Positions 24,339 through 32,256 of a DNA stretch of 64,000 nucleotides are shown piece after piece. The first letter of the stretch is position 1; every line of letters starts with the position of its first letter. Source of the stretch: Pandoraea cepalis (GTDB taxonomy: Bacteria; Pseudomonadota; Gammaproteobacteria; Burkholderiales; Burkholderiaceae). The translations under genes were made by a program, and so were the position numbers. A model generated the notes under the pieces. It ran no database searches, was not told where the DNA came from, and saw nothing but the letters and a program-made list of their open reading frames with translations. The stretch spans positions 1 through 64,000 of the forward strand of contig NZ_CABPSL010000002.1 of assembly GCF_902459665.1 (NCBI RefSeq). Direction: 5' to 3'.

Positions 24339-25448
24339 TTAGCGGATGGTCAGCACCTCGCCCCGTGTCGGGGAGCCAGGCGTCATGTCCCACGCGCGGA
24401 TGACGGGCACGAACTTGTCGGTGAGGATGCGGGTCTCGGCGATGGAGCCGTCGTCGCGTTCGGTGAATTCCCGCTGGAGCGTCTTGTCCTTGTGGGTGTC
24501 ACCCTTGACGACGAGCACGCGCCCGGTCTGGGAGCGCACGACGCCGGAAATCGCACCCGCGGCCAAAGCCAGGGCGAGATGCCAGTGGGACAAGGCCCGC
24601 GCCGGTGGACGCAGCGATTGCTGCGCGGCCCCTAGGTGCGTGTCCAGAGACGGCCAGAGACCTTGCAGCCTGCCAACCTCGTCGGTGAACTGTTCGGGCT
24701 CCATCGTCACGCGGAAGAAGTGCTCCGGCTCGGCCGGACTGGCGGGGACGATGTACGGCAGGAACGGCCAGTCGCTCGGCAGTTCCTCGGGTTCGACTTC
24801 GCCAAGCCCAACCTGCAGCAGCAGATTGCGCACGGCCTTAATCGAATCCGACGCCAGCTCGCGCTGACGCACCCGACGGCCGAAGATCACCACCTGCTTG
24901 AACTGCGTCTCCACCGCTCGGTAGATGCGCAGGTCCGTGTAGTGGCGTGTCAGCCAGCCGACCAGCTCCGCGTCGAGCACGTAGCCGGGGACGATGAAGA
25001 CCAGCACGCCGCCGTATTGCAGCAACGACAGACTGCGCTGATAGAACAGCTTTTCGAGACGGGCGCGGCCTTGGCCCTGATAGCCGATGTTGCCGTTGAT
25101 GTCCTTGGACAGGTCGCCATACGGCGGATTCAGCCAGAGCAGCCCGAAGGACTGCTTGGAGACCATCGTGTCCATCAGGTCCGCGTGTAGGCAGTGATCG
25201 ACCAGGCCGCGGGCATGGCGTGCCCGCTCCGCGTCGAACTCGACCGCGAACGCCTTGGCCTGCTCGCGCCCGAGGGCGTGGGCGGCTTCGGCGATCGCCA
25301 CGCCTTCGCCGGCGCAGGGATCAAGGATGCACATCGGCCCGTCGCTGGGCATCAGTGCGTTGAGGGCTCTTTCGAGCGTGGGTTCGTCGGTTGGGTAGTA
25401 ACCGTTCTTGGCGAAATTGCGGGCGAGCCGCGGGAACATGAGGGCCAT
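24339..25448 (-). CDS. DNA N6-adenine methyltransferase-like protein (DUF6094)
   Basis: A 369-residue protein with a Rossmann methyltransferase fold. The SAM-binding motif I is ILDPCAGEGVAIAEA near residue 42, and the catalytic motif IV is LLWLNPPYGD near 108. The N-terminal RLARNFAKNGYYPTD fits DUF6094 ICE proteins. It probably methylates adenine in ICE DNA, helping it escape restriction; that role is inference. AGGAG precedes the ATG at 25446-25448. Confidence 0.88.
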   Translation of the reverse strand: MALMFPRLARNFAKNGYYPTDEPTLERALNALMPSDGPMCILDPCAGEGVAIAEAAHALGREQAKAFAVEFDAERARHARGLVDHCLHADLMDTMVSKQSFGLLWLNPPYGDLSKDINGNIGYQGQGRARLEKLFYQRSLSLLQYGGVLVFIVPGYVLDAELVGWLTRHYTDLRIYRAVETQFKQVVIFGRRVRQRELASDSIKAVRNLLLQVGLGEVEPEELPSDWPFLPYIVPASPAEPEHFFRVTMEPEQFTDEVGRLQGLWPSLDTHLGAAQQSLRPPARALSHWHLALALAAGAISGVVRSQTGRVLVVKGDTHKDKTLQREFTERDDGSIAETRILTDKFVPVIRAWDMTPGSPTRGEVLTIR

Positions 25449-25479
25449 GGAAGTCTCCTGGTTGGCGGGGGATGAATGG

Positions 25480-25514
25480 CGGAAGCACGCCAAGGCGTGC
25501 CTCCGTGGGTGGGT
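25480..25514 (-). repeat. Leader hairpin of the ACCCACC family (before DUF6094 methyltransferase)
   Basis: ACCCACCCA on the minus strand is followed by a 12-bp stem (CGGAGGCACGCC/GGCGTGCTTCCG) with a 2-base loop. One position pairs only as G-U on the minus strand, which supports that strand as the RNA. Confidence 0.55.
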
Positions 25515-26161
25515 CAGGCCGCTACCGCTTCCGGCGTCCAGATCTTGGCCGGATACGGATAGGCCGTGAGCACGTCACTGCGGATCAGGGAACCCAGCGC
25601 CAGGGTCAGCGCCGGCACGTCGATGGCGAGCCGATGGCCTTCCAACGGCCCGAGGGCGAACGGAAGGCGGGCCAGCATCTCGCGGGTTTGCAGCAGTTCC
25701 AGCACGGTCTCGCGCCAGTGGTCGAGCAGCGGCAACGGGCAGGTGTCCCGCACCAGCATCCACAGGCGGTCAAGCCGGTGGGCGCTGCCCTGTGGCAGCA
25801 GTGCCAGTGCGCTGGCGTTGGCCTTGTCGGGCTTGACGCAGCGCCGGTCGAACAGCCACACGTTGGAGAGCGATCCGAACAGCGTTCGCCGGTAAGCGCG
25901 CGTGATGCGCTTTTCCAGGCGATCGACGTTGCCGATGAACACCGGGACGCTGCCGCCCTGGTCGGTGATGACGTGGAACTGGTCCAGTCCCTGCTCGTCG
26001 CGCCCGAGGGTCAGGCGAGCGAGGAACTGCTGGACGGCGGTGTCGCGCGCCCAGATGGACAGGAAGATCAGGTTGCCCTGGTCATCGCCGACGCAGGCGT
26101 CGGCCATCACGTCCGGGCATTCGTCGATGCGGTACAGCGTGGAAGAAGTATTGGTGGGCAT
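25514..26161 (-). CDS. ICE core protein of unknown function
   Basis: A 215-residue soluble protein. An N-terminal beta-rich half includes NLIFLSIWARDTAVQQFLARL. The C-terminal half is helical (DHWRETVLELLQTREMLARL) and ends AKIWTPEAVAA. No catalytic motif or membrane segment is visible. It sits in the series of small ICE genes, each with its own leader hairpin and ribosome site. I do not recognise the family. Confidence 0.75.
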   Translation of the reverse strand: MPTNTSSTLYRIDECPDVMADACVGDDQGNLIFLSIWARDTAVQQFLARLTLGRDEQGLDQFHVITDQGGSVPVFIGNVDRLEKRITRAYRRTLFGSLSNVWLFDRRCVKPDKANASALALLPQGSAHRLDRLWMLVRDTCPLPLLDHWRETVLELLQTREMLARLPFALGPLEGHRLAIDVPALTLALGSLIRSDVLTAYPYPAKIWTPEAVAA

Positions 26162-26200
26162 GGTGGTGTCCTCGGATGAACGGGAACAGCATCGCCCGCT

Positions 26201-26226
26201 GGGGCAAGTACTGCCCCGGGGGGTGG
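26201..26226 (-). repeat. Leader hairpin of the ACCCACC family
   Basis: The minus strand has CCACCCCCC followed by GGGGCA, a short loop and TGCCCC, then GCGGG. It lies upstream of the 25514-26161 gene. Confidence 0.45.
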
Positions 26227-26237
26227 AAGAAAATCGC

Positions 26238-26498
26238 TCAGTCCGGCTCGAACTGCCGGGTGTGCGGGTTGAAGTGAAGCGCCTCGTCCACCGCGGTGAT
26301 CGGCGTGAAGCCGTCCAGGTAGATGTTGTTGAGGTACTGGTCGCGGTAGGTCAGTGCCTGCCGTGCCTGCTCCTCGGTGAGGCCGTTGTCGATGAAGTAC
26401 CCCAGCATTTCTTCGTCGGAGGAAAGTTCGTCGTTGGACAAACTGCCTTCAACGAGCTTCAACAGCGAGGCGGGGAGCGCAGCCAGGATCGGGTCCAT
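26238..26498 (-). CDS. Small acidic ICE protein, unknown function
   Basis: An 86-residue acidic protein. The helical segment SLSNDELSSDEEMLGYFI is followed by GLTEEQARQAL, a UBA-like pattern, and YLNNIYLDGFTP. AGGAGG precedes the ATG at 26496-26498. It follows the DUF6927 gene by 16 bases and is probably co-translated with it. Confidence 0.75.
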   Translation of the reverse strand: MDPILAALPASLLKLVEGSLSNDELSSDEEMLGYFIDNGLTEEQARQALTYRDQYLNNIYLDGFTPITAVDEALHFNPHTRQFEPD

Positions 26499-26514
26499 GT
26501 CGGTTCCTCCTGAC

Positions 26515-26922
26515 TCAGGCCAACAGCGCCGCGGCGGGTGCCGTGGATGCCGTGGGGGTGCGACGCCGCGCGTGGTAGGCGCGAACGCCTGCACGCCAGT
26601 CGGCGGACTGCTCCGGCGCCATGTCGAGGTAGCTCAACGGGCACGAGTAGTAGTACGGGTGCATGGACTCGTCCAGCGGCTTGTAGCCCCACTGGTTGCC
26701 GCTGCGTTCCAGAAGATCGCAGCGGATGTAGCGCAGGGACTGGCCCGGTGCGAGATCACGATGCACGCCTTCGGCCTTGGCCGTCACTTCCGCGACGGAC
26801 CAGAGGACGTTGCCGCGCAGCGTGTGGGCGATGACCTTCACGCTGGCGCGCTCGGTCTCCTGCTGTGCGATCAGTTCCGCGATCAGTTCAGACCGCGATT
26901 GAGGTGAGAAATACCAGCCCAT
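26515..26922 (-). CDS. DUF6927-like ICE protein
   Basis: A 135-residue protein beginning MGWYFSPQSRSELIAELI. Its core HTLRGNVLWSVAEV and the SMHPYYYSCPLSYLDMAP motif are characteristic of a small protein family found on ICEs and plasmids. No enzymatic residues can be assigned. A GGAGG site precedes the ATG. The DUF name is from memory and moderately sure. Confidence 0.75.
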   Translation of the reverse strand: MGWYFSPQSRSELIAELIAQQETERASVKVIAHTLRGNVLWSVAEVTAKAEGVHRDLAPGQSLRYIRCDLLERSGNQWGYKPLDESMHPYYYSCPLSYLDMAPEQSADWRAGVRAYHARRRTPTASTAPAAALLA

Positions 26923-26954
26923 GAGAGGCCTCCTGAAGAAGTAAAGCCGGAGGC

Positions 26955-26986
26955 CTCCCCGTGGGGAAGAACCCCCAGCGGGTGAT
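26955..26986 (-). repeat. Leader hairpin of the ACCCACC family (before DUF6927 gene)
   Basis: The minus strand reads CACCCGC, then GGGG-GTTCTT-CCCC, then CGGGGAGGCCTC and GGCTTT, 30-60 bases before the ATG. It is the closest match to the copy at 27401-27433. Confidence 0.55.
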
Positions 26987-27027
26987 GGAAATGCCGCGTG
27001 TGCGGCGAAGGAACCTATGCTTTGCCC

Positions 27028-27369
27028 TCAGTCCCAGTCGTCATCGTCGCGATCACAACCGGCCGGGCAGTAGCCGAACTCGATCCCATGCGAGCAGTAG
27101 CCATGCTCCGCATTCCAGTCCTGGGTTTCCTGCCGTTCGGCAGGTGTTGCGTAGTCCCATTCCCGGGTCGCGATTTCCAGCGCTTGAGTGCGCTGGTCAT
27201 GCGGCAACCGACTGGCTTGCGCGTCGATCTCCGAGCTGAAAAGCGTGACCCAGTGATCCCAGGACAGGCCGCAACCACGTTGGGCATGCTCGGCGGCCGT
27301 CTTGCAAACGGCGCGCCACGCGGTTTCGTCCAGCGCGGAACGGGGTGTATCGCAAGCGATGGTGGACAT
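27028..27369 (-). CDS. Small cysteine-containing ICE protein, unknown function
   Basis: A 113-residue protein. An N-terminal helical region (WRAVCKTAAEHAQRGCGLSW) leads to an acidic C-terminus carrying HGYCSHGIEFGYCPAGC, a Cys/His-rich cluster that could bind metal. GGAGG precedes the ATG at 27367-27369. The function is not known. Confidence 0.75.
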   Translation of the reverse strand: MSTIACDTPRSALDETAWRAVCKTAAEHAQRGCGLSWDHWVTLFSSEIDAQASRLPHDQRTQALEIATREWDYATPAERQETQDWNAEHGYCSHGIEFGYCPAGCDRDDDDWD

Positions 27370-27400
27370 GATGGAGACCTCCAGAAGAAAGCCGAGGCCT

Positions 27401-27433
27401 CCCCCCGCATGGGGAAGGAACCCCGGCGGGTGG
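27401..27433 (-). repeat. Leader hairpin of the ACCCACC family
   Basis: The minus strand reads CCACCCGCC, GGGG-TTCCTT-CCCC, GCGGGG, AGGCCTCGGCTTT, then the ribosome site. It is collinear with the copy at 26955-26986 over about 60 bases. Confidence 0.55.
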
Positions 27434-27464
27434 ATGAAGAACACCGCGGATGCGGCGTCCGCAA

Positions 27465-28154
27465 TCACGCAGGTTGCAGTTCGGCCTGGCGGCTCCACTC
27501 CTGCGTCTTGAAGTCCAGCGCGTAGCCCAGTTCGCCCAGGCGGGCGATCTGCGCGCGCAGGGCGCGGCGGTCGATGGTCGAATCCAGCTTCACGGACTCG
27601 CCCAGCGGCCACAACAGGCCGAACAGCGCGGCGTCGCCATCCTCGGTGCTGCCGGCGGCAGCAGCCGCAGCAGGCGGCGCGTCCACGCCGAAGGGCGTGG
27701 TATCGACCAGCGGGTCCGCGGACGCCTGCACGGGTGCAGGTTTGGCGGACCTGGATGCCTTGGCGGGCTTGGCCGGCGTTGCCACAGGCTGCGTCCCTTG
27801 CTCTTCATCGAGCGGATCGACTTCCTGCGGGGCGAAGCTATGTGCTTCGGCCTTGCTCAGCTTGTCGATGCCGAAAAGTGTCATACCGTCCAGGTTGGCG
27901 CGCATCTCGAAACGCATGCTGCCGTCGCTGATCGGATAGCCTTTGAGGAAGATGTAGCGAAGAACGAACTCCCCTTGGTACTTGCCCTCGGGGTATTGCT
28001 CCAACTCCGCGTCTTTAATCGTGAATTTTCCGAGTTGGCATTCGAGCTTGCCAACATTGAACTTTCCGTTGCGGCCGTGAATGGTGCGCAGCGCGAGCTG
28101 GCCCGGGACGATGATGGGCGTGGCCGATTTCTCGGGTGCCGATGTGACTGCCAT
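27465..28154 (-). CDS. DUF3275 family ICE protein
   Basis: A 229-residue protein. The N-terminal 90 residues are a beta-rich domain (GQLALRTIHGRNGKFNVGKL, GKYQGEFVLRYIFL, MRFEMRANLDGMTLF) that matches DUF3275. A low-complexity A/P/K linker follows, then a helical tail (DRRALRAQIARLGELGYALDF). A DNA- or RNA-binding OB-like fold is possible but unproven. AAGGAG precedes the ATG at 28152-28154. Confidence 0.83.
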   Translation of the reverse strand: MAVTSAPEKSATPIIVPGQLALRTIHGRNGKFNVGKLECQLGKFTIKDAELEQYPEGKYQGEFVLRYIFLKGYPISDGSMRFEMRANLDGMTLFGIDKLSKAEAHSFAPQEVDPLDEEQGTQPVATPAKPAKASRSAKPAPVQASADPLVDTTPFGVDAPPAAAAAAGSTEDGDAALFGLLWPLGESVKLDSTIDRRALRAQIARLGELGYALDFKTQEWSRQAELQPA

Positions 28155-28175
28155 GATGCTTCTCCTTGAGGAATA

Positions 28176-28209
28176 GGAAAAAGGCAAGGCCCCGTGAGGG
28201 GCCATGCCG
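28176..28209 (-). terminator. Rho-independent terminator after the DUF3577 gene
   Basis: On the minus strand the stem GGCATGGCCCC/GGGGCCTTGCC (loop TCAC) is followed by TTTTTCC, directly after the DUF3577 stop. Confidence 0.8.
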
Positions 28210-28211
28210 GA

Positions 28212-29114
28212 TCAGAACGAAGCAGCCAATGCCGGCTCCTGCTCTTCGACTTCACCTGCGGGCTCGCGCTCGGCGGGCTTGACAGGCTGGTCGGCAGCGG
28301 TGTCGGCGGCGTCCTCGGCTTCGGGCGCGGGTGCGTCCTCGGCCTGCGCCTGGTTCGTCGGATAGACCTGCGTGCCGTCGATCTTGATCAGACCGATGTG
28401 GATCAGCGTCGATTCCAGGCTCGCTCCCGGCTCCCCGGCGCGCTCACCCTTGGTGCGGATGTACGGATCGATCTTCATGTCGTTCAACTTGAAGGCGATC
28501 AGCACCTTGCGGTCCCCTTCGATGGCCTGCACGCACCGGCGAACCAGGTGCTCGGCTTCAGGGGTGGCGACGATGGTGTCGAAGTACCGATAGTCCGGTT
28601 CACCGACAGGCCCGGCCAGAGCCGCGACGCAGCACGACAGGAACGGATCGCCATCCTTGGGGGTGACGTCCTTCGGACGGCTAAGGTAGCCGATGCCGCG
28701 GGTGATCAGCTCGTGCTGCTTGATGGAAGCCAGTTCGGCCCGGTCAAGCGGCTCGGCCTTGAGCAGTCGCGCCTTGAGAGACGCGGCGGCTTCACCCTTG
28801 CGCTCGCCCTTGTCGCGGATGTACGCATCGCCCCACAGGTCGCCGAGGCGGAAGCGCACCAGCGGGCGCTGCTTGGGATCGTCAACGCCGATGTAGCGCT
28901 GGACGAGGTTCTTGGCCTCGGCACCCGAGACCTTGACGTCGAAGTAGCGGTAGCTGGGGTCCCTGGCGGGGCCGACCAGCGCGGCAACGGTGCATGCCAG
29001 GAAAGGCTGCGCACGGCGGCCGCCCCGGACAGGCACTTCACGGACACGCTGGATATAGCCGATGCCCGAGGTGTGGAGGTCGAAATACGATTTCTCGTTG
29101 GACGTGGTGTTCAT
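28212..29114 (-). CDS. STY4534-family ICE replication protein (DUF3577), tandem-domain form
   Basis: A 300-residue protein made of two copies of the DUF3577 domain. Residues about 14-120 (SGIGYIQRVREVP, FLACTVAALVGP, YRYFDVKV, AYIRDKGERKGE) and 128-235 (RGIGYLSRPKDV, FLSCCVAALAGP, YRYFDTIV, PYIRTKGERAGE) line up along their whole length. An acidic A/E/P-rich tail follows. Members are annotated as ICE or pathogenicity-island replication proteins; the mechanism is not known to me. GGAGA precedes the ATG at 29112-29114. Confidence 0.87.
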   Translation of the reverse strand: MNTTSNEKSYFDLHTSGIGYIQRVREVPVRGGRRAQPFLACTVAALVGPARDPSYRYFDVKVSGAEAKNLVQRYIGVDDPKQRPLVRFRLGDLWGDAYIRDKGERKGEAAASLKARLLKAEPLDRAELASIKQHELITRGIGYLSRPKDVTPKDGDPFLSCCVAALAGPVGEPDYRYFDTIVATPEAEHLVRRCVQAIEGDRKVLIAFKLNDMKIDPYIRTKGERAGEPGASLESTLIHIGLIKIDGTQVYPTNQAQAEDAPAPEAEDAADTAADQPVKPAEREPAGEVEEQEPALAASF

Positions 29115-29150
29115 GGTGAATCTCCATAGGGAAGAAGCGGAGACACACCA

Positions 29151-29192
29151 GCCCCACGCATGCGGGGAAAGGTGCGTAACCCCGCGGTGGGT
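29151..29192 (-). repeat. Leader hairpin of the ACCCACC family (before DUF3577 gene)
   Basis: The minus strand reads GACCCACC, GCGGGG, a 12-base loop, CCCCGC, then GCGTGGGG and CTTCTTCCC before the ribosome site. Confidence 0.5.
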
Positions 29193-29267
29193 CGATAAGG
29201 CGAAAGCATCCGCCACCAGAGACTGGTGGCCGCTCGCGGATGGATGCGGTGCGAGCTGGCTCGGTCA

Positions 29268-29340
29268 CGCAGTGGGAACTGCGACGCAACCTCGAAGACC
29301 GATGGTTGCCCGGCATGTCGCTGACAACGTCAGCAGGCAT
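29268..29340 (-). ncRNA. Structured RNA element, copy 2 (leader of DUF3577 gene)
   Basis: Stems CGCAGT/ACTGCG (29268-29283), GCAACC/GGTTGC (29286-29309) and GCTGAC/GTCAGC (29320-29334). The middle stem changes both partners relative to GCAGCC/GGCTGC in other copies, which is direct compensatory evidence. It lies in the 368-base gap 29115-29482, which otherwise holds a terminator, an extra hairpin (CCACCAG/CTGGTGG at about 29211-29229) and the leader hairpin, but no gene. Confidence 0.7.
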
Positions 29341-29430
29341 GGGGTCAGCATGGCCGGGCCTCGCGCGCGCGACAGCAATCAATCGGCATCCGGGCGCTTC
29401 CCATTTTTTCCAGGCTGCCCAGTTCCGCCC

Positions 29431-29459
29431 AAAAGAAAGCCCCCGAAATGGGGGCTTCA
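29431..29459 (-). terminator. Rho-independent terminator after the DUF3085 gene
   Basis: On the minus strand the stem AAGCCCCC/GGGGGCTT (loop ATTTC) is followed by TCTTTT. Confidence 0.85.
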
Positions 29460-29482
29460 AGGGGTATGCGGACATTTTTGGA

Positions 29483-29836
29483 CTACGCCGATTCCACCGC
29501 CGCCAGTGACAGATACGTAGCGGTGGCGGACAGCTCCAGATCATCTGAGCTTTGCAGAATGCGAGTGAAAACGCTGTCTTTCGGGTCGAAGAACTCGCCG
29601 AAGTCGTCGCCGCCAAGCTCGGCGCGTGCCAGTTCCCACCAGTCATCGAACGGGTCGGTATCCGGGTTGCAGCCGACGGCATAGGCCAGCAGCTTCACGC
29701 GGCCATCGGGGCGGCGCTCTCCGCGCTCGGCGAGGAAGTACACGCCCTGGTCCTTGGCCAGGGCGACGCGGCATTGGTTGGCGATGGCCTCGGCAAGCAC
29801 GGGGCGCAGGTCGGAGCCTCTGAATCGCAGTGACAT
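29483..29836 (-). CDS. DUF3085 family ICE protein
   Basis: A 117-residue protein, full length for the family. Features are LRFRGSDLRPVLAEAI at the N-terminus, GVYFLAERGERRPDG, AYAVGCNPDTDPFDDWWE and GDDFGEFFDP. The acidic surface and lack of a catalytic signature give no function. AGGAG precedes the ATG at 29834-29836. It is bracketed by terminators on both sides, so it is probably monocistronic. Confidence 0.87.
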   Translation of the reverse strand: MSLRFRGSDLRPVLAEAIANQCRVALAKDQGVYFLAERGERRPDGRVKLLAYAVGCNPDTDPFDDWWELARAELGGDDFGEFFDPKDSVFTRILQSSDDLELSATATYLSLAAVESA

Positions 29837-29860
29837 GGTTGAAATCTCCTGTATGGATGA

Positions 29861-29897
29861 AGAAAAAAAGCCCTCCACCGAAACGGATGGAAGGCTT
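29861..29897 (-). terminator. Rho-independent terminator after the 270-residue ICE gene
   Basis: On the minus strand an imperfect stem (AAGCCTTCCATCCG with CGGTGGAGGGCTT) is followed by seven T residues. Confidence 0.8.
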
Positions 29898-29961
29898 GTG
29901 GGGCAGTCGCCGATAGGCTGTGGACTGATCAGTCGTGCCGCTAGGCTTCCTGTCTGGCACG

Positions 29962-30774
29962 TCAGGCTGGAATCGCCTGACGTTGCCGAGAGGCTTTGGC
30001 GTCGATCATGCTCACGTCGATCAGGCGCCAGCGCCCGTCGTCGATGAGCCGCTCCAGCACTTCACCGAGCATGTCGAAATACACCCCGTCGTGCCTATCG
30101 ATCAACTCACCGTCGCGGTGCAGCTCCACCACGTAGGTGTCGCCGCCACGGTCGTAGAGGATCGTCACCTGACCCTCGAACTTGGTGGTTGAGACCGTGA
30201 AGCTGATCGCCGGCGGGGTCTCGATGATCTTGGAGGGCTTGGGATCGACCCAGGCGAAGTCGCGGGCACCTGCATCGACCAGCATGTGGGTGATGCACCG
30301 GAACCCGTCGGGCGCGGGCATCTCCTCCAACTGCTCGATGAGTTGGCCCAGCTCCATGCACTGCGGCTCGGGAATGGGCAGCTTGGCGGGTGCTTTGCCA
30401 AGGATATGCCTCGTGATGGTGTAAGGCGTGCCATCCGAAGTCTTCTCGGTGACGACTTCCGGGGTGTCCGCGCGCAGCCCGTCGAAACGTCGCCGGGCGT
30501 AGGGTTGGACATGGACCTTGGCGCCCTCGCTGGGAACGGTGGTCACCAGGTTGGGATCGAGCACGGCGAACTCGGAAGGCTTGAGCTTGACGACGATGGC
30601 ATCGTCGGTCGCGGAGACTACCTTGCCGTTGAAGGGCTGAGGGTCGATGGCGAAGCCCAACGTCGAGGACTGCGGCTGATCATCGAATACGCGGTATTTG
30701 AACGAACGCACGTTACGAGGGACATGGCCCGCGACAAGCGAAGGCATCATGGATTTGATGAGGGAACGGTCCAT
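29962..30774 (-). CDS. ICE core protein of unknown function (270 residues)
   Basis: A soluble protein of 270 residues. The N-terminal region (RSFKYRVFDDQPQSSTLGFAI, AIVVKLKPSEFAVLDP) is beta-rich. A central segment (ELGQLIEQLEEMPAPDGFRC) is helical, and the C-terminal part FEGQVTILYDRGGDTYVVEL is again beta-rich, followed by YFDMLGEVLERLIDD. No motif identifies an enzyme. AAGGAG precedes the ATG at 30772-30774. Its leader holds both RNA element types. Confidence 0.75.
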   Translation of the reverse strand: MDRSLIKSMMPSLVAGHVPRNVRSFKYRVFDDQPQSSTLGFAIDPQPFNGKVVSATDDAIVVKLKPSEFAVLDPNLVTTVPSEGAKVHVQPYARRRFDGLRADTPEVVTEKTSDGTPYTITRHILGKAPAKLPIPEPQCMELGQLIEQLEEMPAPDGFRCITHMLVDAGARDFAWVDPKPSKIIETPPAISFTVSTTKFEGQVTILYDRGGDTYVVELHRDGELIDRHDGVYFDMLGEVLERLIDDGRWRLIDVSMIDAKASRQRQAIPA

Positions 30775-30795
30775 GGGAATCTCCTTGAGGAAGAA

Positions 30796-30838
30796 CAAGG
30801 GATTCCCCGCCCGCAAGGGAGAGGTCCCTTGTGGGTGG
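30796..30838 (-). repeat. Leader hairpin of the ACCCACC family
   Basis: The minus strand reads CCACCCAC, AAGGGA-CCTC-TCCCTT, GCGGGCGGGG, then TTGTTCTTCC and the ribosome site. Confidence 0.5.
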
Positions 30839-30879
30839 CGTGAACGGACGGGGTACGTCCATAGAAAGAAACGACCAGC

Positions 30880-30950
30880 ACGGTTTCCCGCACTTGCAGC
30901 CTTGAAGGTCTCGGCTGCCAGGGCATGTGTCGGCAACGCCGACGAACATG
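30880..30950 (-). ncRNA. Structured RNA element, copy 3
   Basis: On the minus strand the stems are CATGT-TC-GTCGGC/GCCGAC-ACATG, GCAGCC/GGCTGC, and GTGCGG/CCGTGC with a GAAA loop. The last stem pairs fully only with G-U pairs allowed on the minus strand, which fixes the transcribed strand. It lies in the 288-base gap 30775-31062, which holds no gene. Confidence 0.7.
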
Positions 30951-31030
30951 GAGCAAGGATGGCTCTGGAATGGGCGGCCTGCTTGCAAGAAATCGCACAG
31001 CGTCGCACCCGCTTTCCTGCGCTGCGGACA

Positions 31031-31055
31031 AGAAAAAGCCCCTCGAAAGGGGCTT
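31031..31055 (-). terminator. Rho-independent terminator after the 92-residue gene
   Basis: On the minus strand the stem AGCCCC/GGGGCT (loop TTTCGA) is followed by TTTTCTT. Confidence 0.85.
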
Positions 31056-31062
31056 GGTTGGG

Positions 31063-31341
31063 TCAGGCTTCGTACACGAAGTAGTGCTCGCGCTGATGTG
31101 GGAAGAAGACATGCTTCCATGTATCGCCGCTGGTGTTGCCACCGTCGAAGACGACCATTTCGTAGTCGTCAATGTCGGTGTCCACCAGGTCGGCGCTGGC
31201 GATATGGCGCATGTGCAGCGTGCCGCTCATGCGCTCGAATACCAGGATCTGGCCGATGGCGTCGTCCTGGCCCATGGCATTGACGCAGGCGCCGAGCTGG
31301 TGCTCGAAGTCTGGCGTGCGCGAGATGAGGTCGGGGAACAT
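31063..31341 (-). CDS. Small ICE protein, unknown function (92 residues)
   Basis: A 92-residue protein with a beta-rich pattern: GQILVFERMSGTLHMRHI, DYEMVVFDGGN and YFVYEA. The ATG at 31339-31341 has AGGAG upstream; the longer frame is not supported. It ends before a strong terminator. I recognise no domain. Confidence 0.73.
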   Translation of the reverse strand: MFPDLISRTPDFEHQLGACVNAMGQDDAIGQILVFERMSGTLHMRHIASADLVDTDIDDYEMVVFDGGNTSGDTWKHVFFPHQREHYFVYEA

Positions 31342-31438
31342 GAGGTTGCTCCTATGAAAATGGACCAGCCCGGCTCCGGGAGGGAGACGGGCCGGTATGG
31401 GGGAGAACAAAGAGGAAGGATGTTGCGTCGAGCGGCTG

Positions 31439-32176
31439 CTAGGATTCGGCCAACGGCAGGCCCAACAGCACGGGTGCGTCGGCGTCGAGAATCAGGATGC
31501 GCACGTCGGCCTGGCCAGCCAGTTCAATGACGTTCGCCAGGTCATCCGGCATACCCTTGCTTCGGTGCTCCTGGCGAAGCTGCTCCGCACTGATGCCCTC
31601 GGCGTGGTCCAGGTTCTTGTCCGTCCAGGGGGTGGAGATCAGCTTGATGCCGATCGCCGGGCTGTACGGAACCCGGAACGCGATGAACAGGAATGCCTCC
31701 GGCGTAGCGAGGTCTGCCAGGTTGGCGAGGTATTGGCCGGTTTCTTGGCTGATGTGTGCGCTGCTGATTTCCCAGCACCGGCTGTAGTAGCCGGTCTCGA
31801 AACTCAGGCGCTGTACGACTTCCCGCGCTGCCTCTGCCGAATAGGCGTCGCCGACGTGGATGGGGCGACCGTCGAAGTCGTCGCCATGGATGGCATAGAC
31901 CACGGCACCGATTACACCTTCGCCGCTGACACCTTCTGCGGTATCGCATTCGGCCAGCACCTCGGCACTCACGGGTTCGGGACCATTCCTGACCACGGCG
32001 AAATCGCTGGTGACGATGCACGAGGATGAAATCAGTTCCTCGTCGGAAAAGTGCTTTTGACTCGCGTGGATGATTCGCCAGACATGCGGGCTTCCGTCGT
32101 CGTAGCCGATGCACAGCGTGCGGACGATTTTTAGATTCCAGTAGCCGCGGAGAAAGGGATTGGGTTTCTGGGACAT
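31439..32176 (-). CDS. ICE protein, possibly DUF5983-related
   Basis: A 245-residue soluble protein. Notable segments are RTLCIGYDDGSPHVWRII near the N-terminus, QETGQYLANLADLATPEAFLFIAFRVP in the middle, and a C-terminal VRILILDADAPVLLGLPL, which suggests a Rossmann-like or DUF5983 fold. The domain name is tentative. GGAGAG precedes the ATG at 32174-32176. No catalytic residues can be identified. Confidence 0.7.
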   Translation of the reverse strand: MSQKPNPFLRGYWNLKIVRTLCIGYDDGSPHVWRIIHASQKHFSDEELISSSCIVTSDFAVVRNGPEPVSAEVLAECDTAEGVSGEGVIGAVVYAIHGDDFDGRPIHVGDAYSAEAAREVVQRLSFETGYYSRCWEISSAHISQETGQYLANLADLATPEAFLFIAFRVPYSPAIGIKLISTPWTDKNLDHAEGISAEQLRQEHRSKGMPDDLANVIELAGQADVRILILDADAPVLLGLPLAES

Positions 32177-32200
32177 GGGAACTCTCCAGATTTGAATAAT

Positions 32201-32240
32201 GGGGCCAATCCCCGCCACCGGGAATTGGACCCGGTGGGTT
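32201..32240 (-). repeat. Leader hairpin of the ACCCACC family
   Basis: The minus strand reads AACCC, then ACCGGG, a 7-base loop and CCCGGT, then GGCGGGGATTGGCCCC before the ribosome site. Confidence 0.55.
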
Positions 32241-32256
32241 GAAAGTGGAAAATGCG

